From an uncultured Verrucomicrobiales bacterium (lineage in GTDB: Bacteria > Verrucomicrobiota > Verrucomicrobiia > Verrucomicrobiales > Akkermansiaceae), in the NCBI GenBank assembly GCA_937928545.1, contig CALGJQ010000008.1, positions 16,512 through 80,511 of the forward strand: a stretch of DNA of 64,000 nucleotides. The letters are read 5' to 3'. Below are positions 35,430 to 43,142 of this stretch, piece after piece; position 1 is the stretch's first letter, and each line of letters opens with the position of its first letter. Below the pieces are notes generated by a model. That model searched no databases. It saw only the letters and a program-made list of their open reading frames with translations, and was not told the origin of the DNA. Both the position numbers and the translations under genes were made by a program.

Positions 35430-35930
35430 CTAGCGCCCCAAGAATTTTTGCAAGAGTGGCAAAACCACCTTCGCTTGCTTTGTCCAGCGTCCCAAACGCT
35501 CTAATCTTCCCGCATAAAAATCTGCCCGAGTATCTCCAGGCATCTCCGCCACCATCTCCTTTAAATTTTTCAACTTCCCCTCCCCACTCGCCAAGTGCGG
35601 CCTCACCTGCTCCTTGATAAAGCCCCCTACCAACTGCTTCAACTCGACATCTGGCTCATAGTAACTCTTCCGCCCCTCGCTCGCGTCAGATTCCTTAACC
35701 GCTCCCAATTCCCGCAACATTTTTAGCCCCTGGCTCGCCGACCCCTTACTAATCCCCAAGCGCTTCACCAAGTCATCAAGCGACAGCGCCTCTTGCGACA
35801 CATAAAGAAGCCCATAAATTTCCCCAATCGATTTAGGTAAACCCAGAATCCGCACCCCATCACAAAAGAAATCAATCACCTGAGCCTCAAATTCGCTCAA
35901 TTTCACCTCTTCGTTCACCTCACCGGACAT
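35430..35930 (-). CDS. GbsR/MarR-type transcriptional regulator
   Basis: 166 aa. A winged helix-turn-helix at residues about 30-100: KSIGEIYGLLYVSQEALSLDDLVKRLGISKGSASQGLKMLRELGAVK, then RKSYYEPD, the GbsR pattern. The C-terminal helix could form the dimer. It is followed after 3 nt by the RfaH-like gene. The 22-bp palindrome 27 nt upstream of its start suggests autoregulation. GbsR proteins respond to choline in Bacillus, but the ligand here is unknown. Confidence 0.86.
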   Translation of the reverse strand: MSGEVNEEVKLSEFEAQVIDFFCDGVRILGLPKSIGEIYGLLYVSQEALSLDDLVKRLGISKGSASQGLKMLRELGAVKESDASEGRKSYYEPDVELKQLVGGFIKEQVRPHLASGEGKLKNLKEMVAEMPGDTRADFYAGRLERLGRWTKQAKVVLPLLQKFLGR

Positions 35931-35956
35931 GCCTCAAAAAGCCACAAAAGTCCTAT

Positions 35957-35978
35957 TTGTTCAATTTAAAATGAACAA
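35957..35978. promoter_or_regulatory. Palindromic operator, copy 2 (regulator unit)
   Basis: TTGTTCA-N8-TGAACAA with central ATTTAAAA, one base different from copy 1. It begins right after the sulfatase stop and ends 27 nt upstream of the regulator start codon. This position is that of an autoregulatory operator. I found no third copy by eye in the window. Confidence 0.7.
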
Positions 35979-37517
35979 TCATTCTCCTCCTGGGATCTTC
36001 GGCTTCAACTCCTCACCCGACTCACTCACGGGATAAAGCGCCCCATGTTTCTCCAACTGACTCACCATCTCCGTCATCATCTCCTTCAAAAGATCCGACT
36101 TCACTGCGGCCATATTCCTTCCCTCAAACGGATCTCTCGCCAAATTAAACAACTCATAGTTCCCCCCTCCAAACTGCACCCGTCCACCCTTCGCCTTTAG
36201 TTCAGGCTTCGCATGATAAATCACCTTCCAATCACCATCCCGCCACGTCGTAAAATAATGACTCCGATGCGGCCCGTGGGGATAGTGCATCAAAAATTGC
36301 TCCTTCCGCTCCGCATCCTTCTTCCCCGTGAACAAGGTCTGCAAAAGCTTCCCATCCACCACATGCCCTTCCGGCAACTCGGCACCAACCACCTTCAACA
36401 CCGTCGGAAACACATCCTCAACCGAAGCAACCTGCTCCTGAATCGCCCCCGCCGGAATCGCCAATCCCTTCTGCACCTCCGAGCTCTCATCCCGCTTCGC
36501 CCAAGCCGCAATCATCGGCACTCGCATCCCCCCTTCATAATGCGCCCCCTTCTTCCCGCGCAGCGGAGCCGCACAAGCCACCTCATGCTGATGCCCCAGC
36601 GGCCCATCGCTCCCATTATCCCCTAGAAAAATCACCAGCGTATTTTCCGCCACCCCCAGCTCCTCAAAACAATCCAGCATATCCCCCAAAGACTTGTCCA
36701 TTCCCTCAATCAAAGTCGCAAAAGCCTTCGCATTCTTCGGCTTATCTGAACCCTCATAATTCTTCGCAAAACGCGGATCCGATTCAAAAGGCGAGTGCAC
36801 CGCATAGTGCGCAAAGTGCAAAAAGAAGGGCTTCTCATCCTTCACCGCCTGCGCCACTCGCTTCTTCGCCTCACGCGTCAGTGCTTCCGTCAAAAAAGTC
36901 TCCGTCCCATGATACTCCTCCAAATGCGGAACCGCATGCGACTTCCGCTTCGTCCCATGCCCATAGCTCTTCTCCCCGAAATAACTCCCCGGCGCCCCAA
37001 AAGCAGCCCCACCCACATTCTCCTCAAAGCCCACGTTCAACGGCTCCGCCCCCTCAAAACCCGTCGCTCCCAAATGCGCCTTCCCCACATGGATTGTCCG
37101 ATACCCCGCCTTCACCAACTCCCCAGGCAAAGTCACTTCACCCTTTTTTAGGCCCTCCCAATTCCACTTCGGCGGCCCAAATTCACCCGCATTGTTCCCC
37201 TTCGGATTGATCCAATTCGTCACCCCATGCCGCGCCGCATTCTGCCCTGTCAAAATCGAAATCCGCGAAGGCGAACACACGCTCATCGCATAGAATTGAT
37301 TAAACCTTACCCCCTGCTTCGCCAATCTCTCCATCGATGGCGTCCGATAAAAATCATTCAGCGGATACCGCTTTGCCTTCCCATCTTTGTCCGTCAAAAA
37401 GGCCACTGACGTATCCATGACCCCCATATCATCCACCAAGAACACCATCACATTCGGCTTCCGCACCTCTCCAAAAACCATCCCACACATCCCAAAAAAA
37501 ATCGCAAAGGCCTTCAT
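35979..37517 (-). CDS. Secreted sulfatase (arylsulfatase family)
   Basis: 512 aa. A signal peptide (MKAFAIFFGMCGMVFG) then the sulfatase fold: PNVMVFLVDDMGVMD with metal-binding Asp pair, and CSPSRISILTG at residue 81 (C-x-P-S-R), the site converted to formylglycine by the FGE enzyme. GDNGSDGPLGHQHE and HVGKAHLG are further active-site blocks. The substrate cannot be predicted without subfamily assignment. It is not obviously part of the synthesis operon, since the regulator unit and an operator lie between them. Confidence 0.93.
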   Translation of the reverse strand: MKAFAIFFGMCGMVFGEVRKPNVMVFLVDDMGVMDTSVAFLTDKDGKAKRYPLNDFYRTPSMERLAKQGVRFNQFYAMSVCSPSRISILTGQNAARHGVTNWINPKGNNAGEFGPPKWNWEGLKKGEVTLPGELVKAGYRTIHVGKAHLGATGFEGAEPLNVGFEENVGGAAFGAPGSYFGEKSYGHGTKRKSHAVPHLEEYHGTETFLTEALTREAKKRVAQAVKDEKPFFLHFAHYAVHSPFESDPRFAKNYEGSDKPKNAKAFATLIEGMDKSLGDMLDCFEELGVAENTLVIFLGDNGSDGPLGHQHEVACAAPLRGKKGAHYEGGMRVPMIAAWAKRDESSEVQKGLAIPAGAIQEQVASVEDVFPTVLKVVGAELPEGHVVDGKLLQTLFTGKKDAERKEQFLMHYPHGPHRSHYFTTWRDGDWKVIYHAKPELKAKGGRVQFGGGNYELFNLARDPFEGRNMAAVKSDLLKEMMTEMVSQLEKHGALYPVSESGEELKPKIPGGE

Positions 37518-37632
37518 CTCAAAACCCTCTCAACTCGCCTGTCACCTGTCAACCTCTCACAAGCAAACCACTCCTCGACTTGCTATCCTCAAAGATCGCG
37601 CCACCCTTAGCTCTTATGTGGCAAAAAATCCT
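37518..37632. other. Intergenic stretch between transposase remnant and sulfatase
   Basis: 115 bases without a gene. The sulfatase ribosome-binding region (GAGGGTTTTGAG before ATG) lies at its start-proximal end. No convincing promoter, hairpin or transposon end was seen. Confidence 0.4.
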
Positions 37633-37797
37633 TCAAGCTCCTCTCGCAAGTCGAACGGCGGCGCGGGAGAGAAGGCTGAGTCGGCGGTCAACTTCACGCA
37701 GAAGGAGAACCCCACCGTCAGAGCTGACTTTGCCGCATTTGAAATCAGCCTGAGCTTTACGTCCTTGGTAGCTTGATCGCCGTGCCTTAAACCGCAT
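37633..37797 (-). pseudogene. IS1380-like transposase N-terminal remnant
   Basis: 54 codons. SSYQGRKAQADFKCGKV followed by SSDGGVLLLREVDRR matches the conserved start of IS1380-type (DDE) transposases, which carry 'SSDGG.LLLREVDRR' followed by the DDE core. The frame stops after LARGA and no catalytic domain follows within the next 115 bases. The ATG lies inside the last codons of ileS, so the remnant overlaps the ileS stop by 11 nt. It marks an old insertion at the ileS 3' end, now deleted down to its N-terminus. Confidence 0.7.
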
Positions 37798-40501
37798 CCG
37801 CGCAGCGCTGGCAGAGATCATCTTTGACGATCGGCTCATACTTACGACAACGTGGGCACATCGCATGAGGGGTGTGCTCAACGCTTGCACTAAGGGAATC
37901 GCCTTCGGTGATCTTGAGTTCGGAGACGATGAAGAACTCGGTCGCAAAGTCGTGATCCTTGAGGAGATCTAGGCAGGAATGATTCACGGGGACGGTGAGA
38001 GTGACGCTGGCTTCGTTGTTCTTTTTGAACTCCTTGGCCTGCACTTTTTCCTCAATCGCGGTCTGCATGATTCCGCGAATCTCAAGAAGCTGGGCCACTT
38101 TCTCCGTCGCTTCGCTTCCGGCGAATTTCGGATTCACTTCGGGGAAGACCTGCTCGTGAATCGATCCTTCACGGTCGGCATGTTCCCAGGCTTCCTCCGC
38201 GGTGTAAGCGAGGACGGGGGCGAGGAGCTTGACCATCGCATCGAAGATTTCTCCGATGCACCAGACGCTCGCTTGGCGACGCTCGCTGTCTGCAGCGTCG
38301 CAATAGAGGCGATCCTTCGTGATGTCGATGTAGTAGGCGCTAAGGTCAGTCGCTGCGAACTGGTTCACGATGGAGAAAACCTTACGGAAATCATAAACAG
38401 CGTAAGCGTCCTTGATCTCGGTGATGACGACCTGCAGGCGCTCCATGATCCATTGGTCGATGAGCGGAAGTTCCGCAGGCTCGCTAACCTTCTCATCACG
38501 CATGTTTCCAAGGAGGATCTTGAAGGTGTTTCGCAGCTGGCGGTATGGCTGGCTGACCTGTGTGAAGAGGGCTTCGCTGAAAGGGACTTCACTCTGCCAA
38601 TCGACCGAGGAAACCCAAAGACGGAGAATGTCTGCGCCGTACTTATTATAGAAGTGCGCGGCATCGGTGGGCTTGCCCTTTTTCTTGGCGTCGGACTTAG
38701 AGGTCTTTTTCCCAGTCTCAGTATCGACAACGAAGCCGTGCGTGAGGACCGTTTTATAGGGAGCCTTATCACGAACTCCGACAGAGAGCATGAGGGAAGA
38801 TTGGAACCAACCACGGTGCTGATCAGTCGCCTCAAGATAGAGATCGGCCGGAGCGCTGAGCTCCGGGTGAGCATCCAGGACCGCGACGTGTGACGAACCA
38901 GAGTCGATCCAAACGTCGAGAGTATCACGGCACTTTGTGGAGCCTTCGGGAAGGTCGAAAAGGGTGGCGAGTTCCGCGTCAGATTTCTCAAACCAAACGT
39001 TCGTGCCTTCCTTCTCGACAAGGTCGGCGATCTTACGAGCGAGGTCAGCTGAGACGATGGGCGCGCCTTCCTTATCGAAGAAAACTGGAAGCGGAACTCC
39101 CCAAGTGCGCTGGCGAGAGATGCACCAATCGGGACGAGATTCCACAGTTCCGTAGATCCGGTTGCGGCCCCATTTGGGAAGCCATTCGACTTCATCGATC
39201 TCGCTGAGAGCTTTCTCACGAAGCTGATCGATGGAGATGAAAAACTGCTCTACCGCACGGAAGATGATGGGCGTTTTAGAACGCCAGCAATGCGGGTAGG
39301 AGTGCTCGTAAGTTTCCTGACCGAGAAGGCGGCCCTTTTCTTCGAGGATTTCCACCACACGCGCGTTGGCTTTGAAGACATGAACTCCAACGAGCTCGGG
39401 AACACCACATTCGTCGGTGAATTTACCATCGTCATCGACCGGACTGATGAGGCCCAGATCGTATTGCTGGCCGACCACGTAGTCATCCGCACCATGACCG
39501 GGAGCGATGTGCACTGCGCCAGTTCCAGTCTCAGCGGTGACGAAACCACCGAGGATGATTTTGGAAGTGCGGTCGAGGAAGGGATGCTGAGCTTCGAGAT
39601 TTTCAAGCTCAGCACCTTTCAATTCCTGAAGATCACCGGAAGGCTTCCAGCCAGTCTTATCCTCCACCATGCCGAGGAGCTCGCGAGCTACGATGAGCTT
39701 GCGAGCAGCTTCGCCATTCGTGAATTCACCGGCGACATAGATAAAGCGCTCATTGACCGCGATGCCGAGGTTCGCAGGAAGAGTCCACGGCGTAGTGGTC
39801 CAGATCGCGATATCAAATCCAGCCCACTTCTCGTCCTTCATTTCGAAGGGAACAAAAACGGCGGTGGATTTCTTATCGGCATACTCGACCTCCGCTTCCG
39901 CGAGGGCTGTCTTGGCACCGTAGGACCATTGGACCGGCTTTTGAGATTGGTAAACGCAGCCCTTTTCGATGAGCGCCGCAAAGGTGCGGATGATATTGGC
40001 TTCGTATCCGGGATCGAGCGTGAGGTAAGGATTCTCCCAATCACCAAAAACGCCGAGGCGCTTAAACGATTCACGCTGAGTATCGATCCAACCCCGCGCG
40101 AAGGTTTCGCAGCGGCGGCGGATTTCCGCAGGCTCCACGTCGCGGGCATCGTCGCCCTGCATCACCTTGAATTCGATGGGGAGACCGTGACAATCCCAGC
40201 CCGGAATGTAGGGCGTTTCAAAGCCCGCCATTGTCTTCGACTTCACCACGAAGTCCTTCAGCACCTTATTCAAACCCGTGCCCATGTGGACATCGCCATT
40301 CGCGAAAGGAGGGCCATCGTGAAGGAGAAAGCGGGGGGCATTTTCAGCCTTACGCTTCGCAATAATTCGCGCGTAGAGACCTTCGGAGTTCCATTTCTCG
40401 AGGCGTTCCGGCTCCCGCACGGTCAAATTTCCCTTCATGGGGAAATCTGTCTTCGGCAAAAACAGGGTGTCTTTATAGGATTTTCCTTCTGGAGTGCTCA
40501 T
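37787..40501 (-). CDS. ileS: Isoleucyl-tRNA synthetase
   Basis: 904 aa. The HIGH-type motif is NGDVHMGTGLNK near residue 70. The KMSKS loop reads KKTSKS (T for M), in TGKKTSKSDAKKKG. The C-terminus ends with the zinc-binding CPRCRKYEP ... DLCQRCADAV segment found in the bacterial type with a zinc knuckle. It charges tRNA-Ile. A housekeeping gene, but with its stop codon overlapped by a transposase remnant. Confidence 0.97.
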   Translation of the reverse strand: MSTPEGKSYKDTLFLPKTDFPMKGNLTVREPERLEKWNSEGLYARIIAKRKAENAPRFLLHDGPPFANGDVHMGTGLNKVLKDFVVKSKTMAGFETPYIPGWDCHGLPIEFKVMQGDDARDVEPAEIRRRCETFARGWIDTQRESFKRLGVFGDWENPYLTLDPGYEANIIRTFAALIEKGCVYQSQKPVQWSYGAKTALAEAEVEYADKKSTAVFVPFEMKDEKWAGFDIAIWTTTPWTLPANLGIAVNERFIYVAGEFTNGEAARKLIVARELLGMVEDKTGWKPSGDLQELKGAELENLEAQHPFLDRTSKIILGGFVTAETGTGAVHIAPGHGADDYVVGQQYDLGLISPVDDDGKFTDECGVPELVGVHVFKANARVVEILEEKGRLLGQETYEHSYPHCWRSKTPIIFRAVEQFFISIDQLREKALSEIDEVEWLPKWGRNRIYGTVESRPDWCISRQRTWGVPLPVFFDKEGAPIVSADLARKIADLVEKEGTNVWFEKSDAELATLFDLPEGSTKCRDTLDVWIDSGSSHVAVLDAHPELSAPADLYLEATDQHRGWFQSSLMLSVGVRDKAPYKTVLTHGFVVDTETGKKTSKSDAKKKGKPTDAAHFYNKYGADILRLWVSSVDWQSEVPFSEALFTQVSQPYRQLRNTFKILLGNMRDEKVSEPAELPLIDQWIMERLQVVITEIKDAYAVYDFRKVFSIVNQFAATDLSAYYIDITKDRLYCDAADSERRQASVWCIGEIFDAMVKLLAPVLAYTAEEAWEHADREGSIHEQVFPEVNPKFAGSEATEKVAQLLEIRGIMQTAIEEKVQAKEFKKNNEASVTLTVPVNHSCLDLLKDHDFATEFFIVSELKITEGDSLSASVEHTPHAMCPRCRKYEPIVKDDLCQRCADAV

Positions 40502-40516
40502 AGCGCTAGGGGCGGG

Positions 40517-40545
40517 ACGCTAGGGAAATCAGGAGAAAAGGTCAA
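40517..40545 (-). promoter_or_regulatory. Candidate ileS promoter
   Basis: TTGACC and TAGCGT separated by 17 bp upstream of the ileS start. The leader would be only about 10 nt. The -10 box matches the consensus poorly, so this is tentative. The same 124-bp gap must also hold the promoter of the divergent MbnP-MbnH-like gene. Confidence 0.3.
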
Positions 40546-40625
40546 TGCCGAGGGAATCTCCCGCGAATCTAGCTGGCTTCCTTATGGAGCTTAGACTTTA
40601 GTCTGAGTTCTCAACCCGCTCCCCA

Positions 40626-42281
40626 ATGCCCACTCTGCTCATCTTCCTGCTTAGCGTCATCACCGCATACGCAGGGACAATTCAGATTCAGGTCAGCAAT
40701 ACCTTCGCTGGGCAACCCCTCTCCCTCAACTCTCTCAAATACCAAGGCAAAGAAACCCTCTCAGTCTCCCGTCTCTCATATCTCCTCAGCGACTTCGCCC
40801 TCCAAGACGAGGATGGAAAATGGCACGAATTACCGCCCCAATTTGCCTTCCTCGATGCCGCATCCCGCCGCAACTCCTTCTCTCTCTCGGAAGTCCCCGC
40901 TGGCACTTACAAAAGCCTTCGCTTCTCCATCGGCCTTCCAAAAAAAGAAAACCATGGAGACCCCGCCCAATACCCCGCCGACCACCCCCTCAACCCCAAT
41001 CTCAACAATCTCCACTGGGACTGGGAAGGCGGATACATCTTCCTCGCCCTCGAAGGAAAATACCGCGACTCCAAAAAAGAACTGCAAGGCTTCGTCTACC
41101 ACCTCGCGAACGACGGCAACCTCTCCCGCATCCAACTCGCCCTAAACTTTCGCATAAAAAATCACACCGCTCTCGGCCTCTCCCTCGACCTCCAAAAACT
41201 CCTCACCCATCCCCGCCCCCTCTCCTTCGAAAAAGACGGAAACTCCACCCACTCCCACCCCGGTGACCCCATCGCCAGCGCCCTCATCGCTAATCTCCAA
41301 AGCGCCTTCTCAGTACGGGGAGCATCGTACCCGCCCGAAGAAGTCCCCCTCGCAGCCGTCACCCCCCTTTTCCTTCCCGAAACATACACCCCCTTCCCTT
41401 TCAAGATGAGCCGGCGCTTCTCCATGCCCCTCCTCCCCCGCGACAACCCCCTCTTCGTAGAACGCGTCGCGCTTGGCAAATCTCTCTTCCACAACAAAGC
41501 CCTCTCGAAAGACGACACCATCTCCTGCGCCACTTGCCACCATGAAGACAAAGCCTTCACCGACGGCGTCGCCCTCTCCAAAGGCATCAATGACCTCGTA
41601 GGTGACCGTAACTCCATGCCCCTCTTCAACCTCGCCTGGAAATCCTCCTTCTTCTGGGATGGCCGCGCCAAGTCCCTCCGCGACCAAGTCCTCCAACCCA
41701 TTCAGGATCACAAAGAAATGGCCTCCGACCTCCCCAGCGTGATTGCTCATCTCGAAAAGACCGAACGCCCCGCCTTCGAGAAAGCCTTCGGCCCAGGAGA
41801 AATCACCGAAGAAAAAATCGCCCTCGCCCTCGAAAATTTCCTCCTCACCCTCACTAGCTACGATTCCAAATTCGACCGCGCCATGTCCGGCAAAGCCAAA
41901 CTCACTCCCACCGAAGAACGCGGCATGGAACTCTTCTTTACCGAATACGAACCCCGCAGCCAACAATACGGAGCCGATTGCTTCCACTGCCACGGCGGCG
42001 CCAACTTCTCCGACCACCAACTGCACAACAACGGCCTCGGCGGAAATTTTTCCACCCCAAGTCTCAGGAATCTCGTACTCACCGGCCCCTACATGCACGA
42101 TGGTCGCTTTGAGACCCTCGAAGAAGTCGTCGCCCACTACAGCGGCCCCATCGAGCGCACCAAAGACCTCGACCCCAACCTCGCCAAACACCCCAAGGCC
42201 GGCCTTCAGCTCAAAAAAGAAGACCAAGCCGCCCTCGTCGCCTTCCTCAAGACTCTCACCGACCCGAAGTATGCCCGCTAG
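40626..42281 (+). CDS. MbnP-MbnH-like fusion: copper-protein domain plus di-haem cytochrome c peroxidase domain
   Basis: 551 aa with a signal peptide (MPTLLIFLLSVITAYA). Residues about 17-215 match the MbnP fold: IQVSNTFAGQPLSLN, SRLSYLLSDFALQD, PAGTYKSLRFSIGL and the HWDWEGGYIFLAL block with two Trp around residue 132. Residues about 255-545 are a MauG/cytochrome-c-peroxidase-like domain with two haem sites, CATCH at 301-305 and CFHCH at 452-456. In methanotrophs the separate MbnH oxidises a Trp of MbnP to kynurenine, so a self-modifying single chain is plausible. Its role in copper handling is inference. Confidence 0.88.
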   Translation: MPTLLIFLLSVITAYAGTIQIQVSNTFAGQPLSLNSLKYQGKETLSVSRLSYLLSDFALQDEDGKWHELPPQFAFLDAASRRNSFSLSEVPAGTYKSLRFSIGLPKKENHGDPAQYPADHPLNPNLNNLHWDWEGGYIFLALEGKYRDSKKELQGFVYHLANDGNLSRIQLALNFRIKNHTALGLSLDLQKLLTHPRPLSFEKDGNSTHSHPGDPIASALIANLQSAFSVRGASYPPEEVPLAAVTPLFLPETYTPFPFKMSRRFSMPLLPRDNPLFVERVALGKSLFHNKALSKDDTISCATCHHEDKAFTDGVALSKGINDLVGDRNSMPLFNLAWKSSFFWDGRAKSLRDQVLQPIQDHKEMASDLPSVIAHLEKTERPAFEKAFGPGEITEEKIALALENFLLTLTSYDSKFDRAMSGKAKLTPTEERGMELFFTEYEPRSQQYGADCFHCHGGANFSDHQLHNNGLGGNFSTPSLRNLVLTGPYMHDGRFETLEEVVAHYSGPIERTKDLDPNLAKHPKAGLQLKKEDQAALVAFLKTLTDPKYAR

Positions 42282-42317
42282 AGGCTAGAATGGGGCATTC
42301 CATTAAGTTTTCGAAAA

Positions 42318-42329
42318 ATATGGTATAAT
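42318..42329 (+). promoter_or_regulatory. Extended -10 promoter of the RNA-binding protein gene
   Basis: TGGTATAAT is a consensus extended -10 (TGn then TATAAT, hexamer 42324-42329). Upstream TTAAGT is a poor -35 at 15-bp spacing. Transcription would start near 42336, leaving an 80-nt leader. Confidence 0.6.
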
Positions 42330-42416
42330 CGGCCCACATCGGTTACGGGCTTCATTCGGCTCGTGCCTTTGTTCGCCCTTAAGGAGAACACTTCACCGCA
42401 CGCGCCACTTAAGACA

Positions 42417-42683
42417 ATGAAAATGTATGTAGGCAACATGTCGTTCAACACGACAAAGCAAGATCTCGAATCTTTCTTCTCCCAGTATGGCACCGTGACT
42501 GACACCCACCTCCCTGAAGATCGCGAAACAGGCCGCCCTCGTGGCTTCGCCTTCGTGACCATGGACTCTAAGGAAAACATGGAAGCTGCCATTAAAGGCG
42601 CCGATGGTGTCGACCTCGATGGTCGTAACCTCAAGGTAAACGAAGCCAAGCCGCGCGAAGAGCGTGGAGGCGGACGTTTCTAG
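42417..42683 (+). CDS. Small RRM-domain RNA-binding protein
   Basis: 88 aa from ATG 42417 ([10 protein letters not shown]). A single RNA-recognition motif: MYVGNMSF is RNP2 and RGFAFVTM is RNP1, with the aromatic Tyr, Phe and Phe positions kept, followed by a short Arg/Gly tail ([10 protein letters not shown]). Similar small RRM proteins of cyanobacteria and other bacteria are often cold-induced. The gene has its own extended -10 promoter, an 80-nt leader and a strong terminator, so it is monocistronic. A GTG 54 nt upstream in the same frame is less likely as the start. Confidence 0.9.
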   Translation: MKMYVGNMSFNTTKQDLESFFSQYGTVTDTHLPEDRETGRPRGFAFVTMDSKENMEAAIKGADGVDLDGRNLKVNEAKPREERGGGRF

Positions 42684-42708
42684 TCCCACTCTAAGAGATT
42701 ACCCCAAG

Positions 42709-42740
42709 GGCAAAGCGCTTCATCGTGCTTTGCCTTTTTT
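42709..42740 (+). terminator. Intrinsic terminator after the RNA-binding protein gene
   Basis: GGCAAAGC and GCTTTGCC form a perfect 8-bp stem with a 10-nt loop, followed by TTTTTT. The clearest intrinsic terminator in the window. Confidence 0.9.
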
Positions 42741-42767
42741 ATGGCCAGCGAAGAAGGACTTACACAA

Positions 42768-43142
42768 TCACGACAGCTTTGGATGAAGCTCCTCCTGCGT
42801 CATCTCATTGGCCTCAAAACGTCGCAGCGCCTCAGTGGCCAGAACTGCCCAATTCACCGGCCAACCTCCGTCATCAGTCGCAGCTTCATCAGCGTTCAAA
42901 GCGGGAGCAATGTGAAAGACCGCCAGCCACCCTCTCATAAATTCATCATGACTAAGTTCCTTAAGCCTCGCACTTTGATCAAGAAGATGACGTAGCCTCG
43001 CATGAGCATCTTGAGAAGATCTGGGAACCAGCGAACTGCTATCGACACCCGTCCCGATTGGAACCGTTGACACCGTCAACCGTCGAAACCAAGCCGTTGC
43101 GCTCTCTCTCACTTGACTCATTTTGGGAATCGAAAATTTCAT
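42768..43142 (-). CDS. Unknown small protein downstream of the racemase
   Basis: 124 aa with no recognised domain. It is largely helical by composition, with blocks DAHARLRHLLDQSARLKELSHDEFMRGW and WPVNWAVLATEALRRFEANEMTQEEL. No signal peptide. The start ATG overlaps the stop of the racemase-like gene as ATGA, so the two are translationally coupled and probably functionally linked with the racemase and DUF1611 genes. The function is unknown. Confidence 0.7.
   Translation of the reverse strand: MKFSIPKMSQVRESATAWFRRLTVSTVPIGTGVDSSSLVPRSSQDAHARLRHLLDQSARLKELSHDEFMRGWLAVFHIAPALNADEAATDDGGWPVNWAVLATEALRRFEANEMTQEELHPKLS

Noticed and set aside
39290..40594. A 434-codon open frame on the plus strand opposite ileS
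   Set aside because: It is antisense to ileS, whose motifs and length are complete. Long antisense frames are expected from the codon usage of the gene.
40546..40625. A short AGACT-TT-AGTCT palindrome near the ileS promoter as a T-box-like leader
   Set aside because: The stem is short, lacks T-box specifier and antiterminator elements, and the predicted transcript starts downstream of it.
41310..42227. A 305-codon minus-strand frame opposite the MbnP-MbnH-like gene
   Set aside because: It has low-complexity composition and lies opposite two clear haem-binding motifs in the plus frame.
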